Positions 5,839 through 6,949 of a stretch of DNA of 6,949 bases are shown piece by piece. Position 1 is the stretch's first letter; each line of letters starts with the position of its first letter. The stretch is from Bacteroidales bacterium (lineage in GTDB: Bacteria > Bacteroidota > Bacteroidia > Bacteroidales > UBA4181): positions 1-6,949 of the forward strand of contig JAISKR010000333.1 in NCBI GenBank assembly GCA_031260845.1, read 5' to 3'. The notes beneath the pieces were generated by a model that did not search any database, was not told the DNA's origin, and saw nothing but the letters and a program-made list of their open reading frames with translations. A program made the translations under genes and the position numbers.

Positions 5839-6858
5839 ATGGGATTGTTTTCATTCACTCAGGAAATTGCGATGGACCTTGGCACAGCCAACACCATCAT
5901 TATATATGGTGACAAAGTGGTGGTGGACGAACCATCCATTGTCGCTATCGACCGCGTTACGGGCAAAGTAAAGGCGATAGGCAAGGATGCCCGCGCCATG
6001 CACGAAAAAACGAACCCCGATATCAAAACGATTCGCCCTTTGCGGGATGGCGTTATCGCCGACTTCAACGCGGCAGAGTTGATGATTAAGGGGATGATAA
6101 AGATGATACCCACCCGCAACAAGTGGTTCACGCCTTCCATACGGATGGTGGTATGTATCCCGTCGGGAAGCACCGAGGTGGAAATCCGCGCTGTACGCGA
6201 CTCGTCCGAACATTCCGGCGGGCGCGACGTATATATGATTTACGAGCCTATGGCAGCAGCCATCGGTATCGGCTTGGACGTTACCGCCCCCGAAGGCAAC
6301 ATGGTGGTAGATATAGGAGGCGGAACAGCCGAAATTGCTGTGATTTCCTTAGGCGGCATCGTTTGCAACCGCTCTATCACAGTGGCAGGTGATATATTCA
6401 CTGCCGACATTCAGGATTATATGCGTCAGCAGCATAACATCCGCATCGGAGAGCGCACTGCCGAAGAGATTAAGATTCAGGTAGGCTCGGTATTGCCCGA
6501 TTTGGACAATCCGCCATCGGATTTTATCGTGCGCGGTCCCAACCTGATGACGGCATTGCCTGTGGAAGTGCCTGTTTCGTTTCAGGAAATATCGCATTGC
6601 TTGGACAAATCCATTTCGCGTATCGAAACCGCCATTCTTGACGTGCTGGAACAAACGCCGCCCGAATTATATGCCGACGTAGTGAACCACGGCATTTACC
6701 TCGCCGGCGGAGGCGCTTTGCTTCGCGGTTTGGACAAAAGGCTCACCGACAAAATCAACATTCCGTTCAGAGTTGCCGAAGACCCCCTGCGTGCGGTAGC
6801 CCGCGGCACAGGCATCGCCCTGAAAAACGTGGACAAGTTCTCGTTCCTGATGCGGTAA
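5839..6858 (+). CDS. mreB: Rod shape-determining actin homologue MreB
   Basis: MreB polymerises with ATP on the inner face of the cytoplasmic membrane and guides the elongasome. At 339 residues it is near family length. The actin-fold motifs are present: phosphate-1 DLGTANT (13-19), connect-1 EPMAAAIG (136-143) with catalytic E136, phosphate-2 DIGGGTAEIAV (158-168) with catalytic T163, and adenosine motif LAGGGALLRGLD (288-299). The short hydrophobic N-terminus MGLFSF could serve as the membrane anchor, as in other MreBs. The residue after T163 is Ala where most MreBs have Thr. The gene follows purH by 49 nt of A/T-rich sequence with no TAnnTTTG element, so read-through from the purH promoter is likely. 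Related genomes usually continue with mreC, mreD, a PBP2 gene and rodA; mreC is not visible before the window ends 91 nt later. Confidence 0.97.
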   Translation: MGLFSFTQEIAMDLGTANTIIIYGDKVVVDEPSIVAIDRVTGKVKAIGKDARAMHEKTNPDIKTIRPLRDGVIADFNAAELMIKGMIKMIPTRNKWFTPSIRMVVCIPSGSTEVEIRAVRDSSEHSGGRDVYMIYEPMAAAIGIGLDVTAPEGNMVVDIGGGTAEIAVISLGGIVCNRSITVAGDIFTADIQDYMRQQHNIRIGERTAEEIKIQVGSVLPDLDNPPSDFIVRGPNLMTALPVEVPVSFQEISHCLDKSISRIETAILDVLEQTPPELYADVVNHGIYLAGGGALLRGLDKRLTDKINIPFRVAEDPLRAVARGTGIALKNVDKFSFLMR

Positions 6859-6949
6859 TTTTCCGAAAGAAGGCGATAACTTTTCCATGAAACATAGATA
6901 TACAGCCTGTTTTCAACTGTGCTGTACTATACTATGCTGATGGTGGACT
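6859..6949 (+). other. Tail after mreB; no assignable gene start
   Basis: The 91 nt after the mreB stop hold a 17-codon open frame, MKHRYTACFQLCCTILC (6887-6940 with stop), which I do not take for a gene. Two late ATGs (6934 and 6940, in the same frame) stay open to the window edge and could begin a gene, but too little is present to assign it. There is no clear terminator hairpin with a T-run and no promoter element. The usual next gene, mreC, would be expected to start close by. Confidence 0.4.

Noticed and set aside
6887..6940. 17-codon small protein MKHRYTACFQLCCTILC after mreB
   Set aside because: It is Cys-rich and hydrophobic enough to look interesting, but has no promoter or Shine-Dalgarno and no known family; a chance frame is more likely.
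1..6949. A hidden mobile element, CRISPR array, defence or toxin-antitoxin cassette
   Set aside because: Spacers are all short (258 nt or less). I found no repeat arrays, terminal inverted repeats, integrase or transposase motifs, or tRNA ends, and composition looks even across the window.

Overview
This window comes from the chromosome of a member of the Bacteroidota, most likely order Bacteroidales. Protein wording in all six genes resembles the Bacteroides/Parabacteroides type. Gene-proximal spacers carry the Bacteroidota sigma-ABfr promoter element TAnnTTTG, with a T-rich or TTG element about 16-20 nt upstream. No start codon has a clear Shine-Dalgarno sequence, and purH-mreB is a familiar neighbour pair in this order. 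Genus cannot be fixed from the sequence alone.

Layout: (1) 1-187, minus strand: a cobalamin (B12) riboswitch cut by the left window edge, with its own promoter just upstream. It controls a gene that lies off-window to the left. (2) 198-1804, minus strand: the mlaE-mlaF operon (permease and ATPase of an MCE-type phospholipid transporter), with a 4-nt ATGA overlap, a promoter in front and a weak possible terminator behind. (3) 1797-4176, plus strand: nfnA-nfnB, the two subunits of an NfnAB/SudAB-type flavin/iron-sulfur NAD(P)H:ferredoxin oxidoreductase. They diverge from mlaE, and the two promoters sit back to back. (4) 4207-6858, plus strand: a good promoter, then purH (last two steps of IMP synthesis) and mreB (actin-like shape protein), probably co-transcribed. 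(5) 6859-6949: a short tail in which the expected mreC start is not evident.

The genes are mostly conserved housekeeping functions: envelope lipid transport, redox balancing between NADH, NADPH and ferredoxin, purine synthesis and rod-shape control. I see no phage, IS element, CRISPR array, tRNA, rRNA or defence cassette, and no convincing new system. The points most worth a second look are the edge-truncated B12 riboswitch, the shared divergent promoter region with a two-codon leader ORF before nfnA, the mlaEF pair without mlaD, the likely bifurcating role of a gene pair usually annotated as glutamate synthase, and a Thr-to-Ala change beside the catalytic Thr of MreB.
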